Positions 22,891-23,023 of a stretch of 23,023 nucleotides of DNA are shown here, piece by piece. The translations under genes and the position numbers were made by a program. This DNA is from JBGANR01 sp044222225 (lineage in GTDB: Bacteria; Actinomycetota; Actinomycetes; Mycobacteriales; Mycobacteriaceae), in contig JBGANR010000037.1 of the NCBI GenBank assembly GCA_044222225.1, positions 1-23,023 on the forward strand, written 5' to 3'. Under the pieces are notes generated by a model. That model ran no database searches. It saw only the letters and a program-made list of their open reading frames with translations, and was not told the DNA's origin. How positions within the stretch are numbered: position 1 is the first letter of the stretch; each line of letters begins with the position of its first letter.

Positions 22891-23023
22891 TGTTCTTCCC
22901 ACGGACGTTGTGGACGCGGTCGATGGGTGAGAGGCCTCCGATGCCGGTGTGGGGGCGATGGTGGTTGTAGTGGTGTAGCCAGGCGTTGTAGGTCTCGGCG
23001 CGGGCTGCGTCTGAGAGGTAGTG
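22886..23023 (-). CDS. IS481-family transposase, C-terminal 45 residues (5' part outside window)
   Basis: The minus strand encodes HYLSDAARAETYNAWLHHYN, HHRPHTGIGGLSPIDRV and NVRGKNS, the typical C-terminal end of the DDE integrase domain in IS481-family transposases (WLHxYNxHRPHxxxGGxxPxxRV). The catalytic DDE residues lie upstream, beyond the edge. The final serine codon (AGC) spans the element/target boundary and the stop TAG is in the CTAG target, so the stop is apparently supplied by the host. The element has inserted in the opposite orientation to the gene it interrupts. Confidence 0.85.
   Translation of the reverse strand, partial: HYLSDAARAETYNAWLHHYNHHRPHTGIGGLSPIDRVHNVRGKNS
22891..23023 (-). 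mobile_element. IS481-family insertion sequence, one end only
   Basis: The terminus begins TGTTCTTCCCACGGACG at 22891. A TGT start is normal for IS481/IS3-type ends. Everything to the right edge is element DNA; the other end is not in the window, so length and intactness cannot be judged. Confidence 0.75.

Overview
The window is very GC-rich, densely packed DNA. Its gene families (Tat-exported PhoX-type phosphatase, Rv1771-like aldonolactone oxidase, Rv1069c-like membrane alpha/beta hydrolase, SdpI and SBF-like membrane proteins, double-domain Lrp regulator) and its TANNNT-type leaderless starts point to an actinomycete (Actinomycetota), perhaps near the Mycobacteriales. I cannot name the genus. 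Everything here is from reading the sequence; no database search was run.

Layout. 1-489: remnant of a PucR-type regulator with a large internal deletion and frame shift, cut by the window edge. 456-3483 (minus): RNase HI, then a GcvT-fused dimethylglycine/sarcosine dehydrogenase-like flavoprotein. 3653-7214 (plus): a Tat-lipoprotein PhoX-type phosphatase, then an APC amino acid/polyamine permease. 7215-7368: a convergent intergenic region with an 81-bp near-perfect palindrome. 7369-12971 (minus): a compact four-gene operon read right to left: TetR regulator, PLP-dependent amino acid deaminase/aldolase-like protein, FAD aldonolactone oxidase, and secreted CocE/X-Pro-peptidase-like hydrolase. 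13191-15784 (plus): an SDR oxidoreductase coupled by ATGA overlap to a membrane alpha/beta hydrolase. 15787-17145: 22-bp tandem repeats followed by an AAA_14/DUF4143 ATPase. 17152-20004 (minus): leucyl-tRNA synthetase. 20071-21554 (plus): an SdpI-family membrane protein with a cysteine-rich tail, coupled by GTGA overlap to an SBF-like transporter. 21643-22698 (minus): a double Lrp/AsnC regulator. 22814-23023: the start of an unidentified gene interrupted by an IS481-family element that runs off the right edge.

The most unusual signals are non-coding. Two 79-bp palindromic elements lie in opposite orientation 8.4 kb apart (13089-13167 and 21561-21639), with conserved ends and centre but diverged spacers. 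Four 12-bp motifs with an exact 22-bp period sit directly before the DUF4143 ATPase. The IS481-type element has inserted at an NCTAGN target so that its transposase appears to take its stop codon from the target duplication. I saw no CRISPR array, tRNA, rRNA or riboswitch, and no convincing new multi-gene defence system. Intergenic gaps are all under 220 bp and are covered by the entries below where they hold something.
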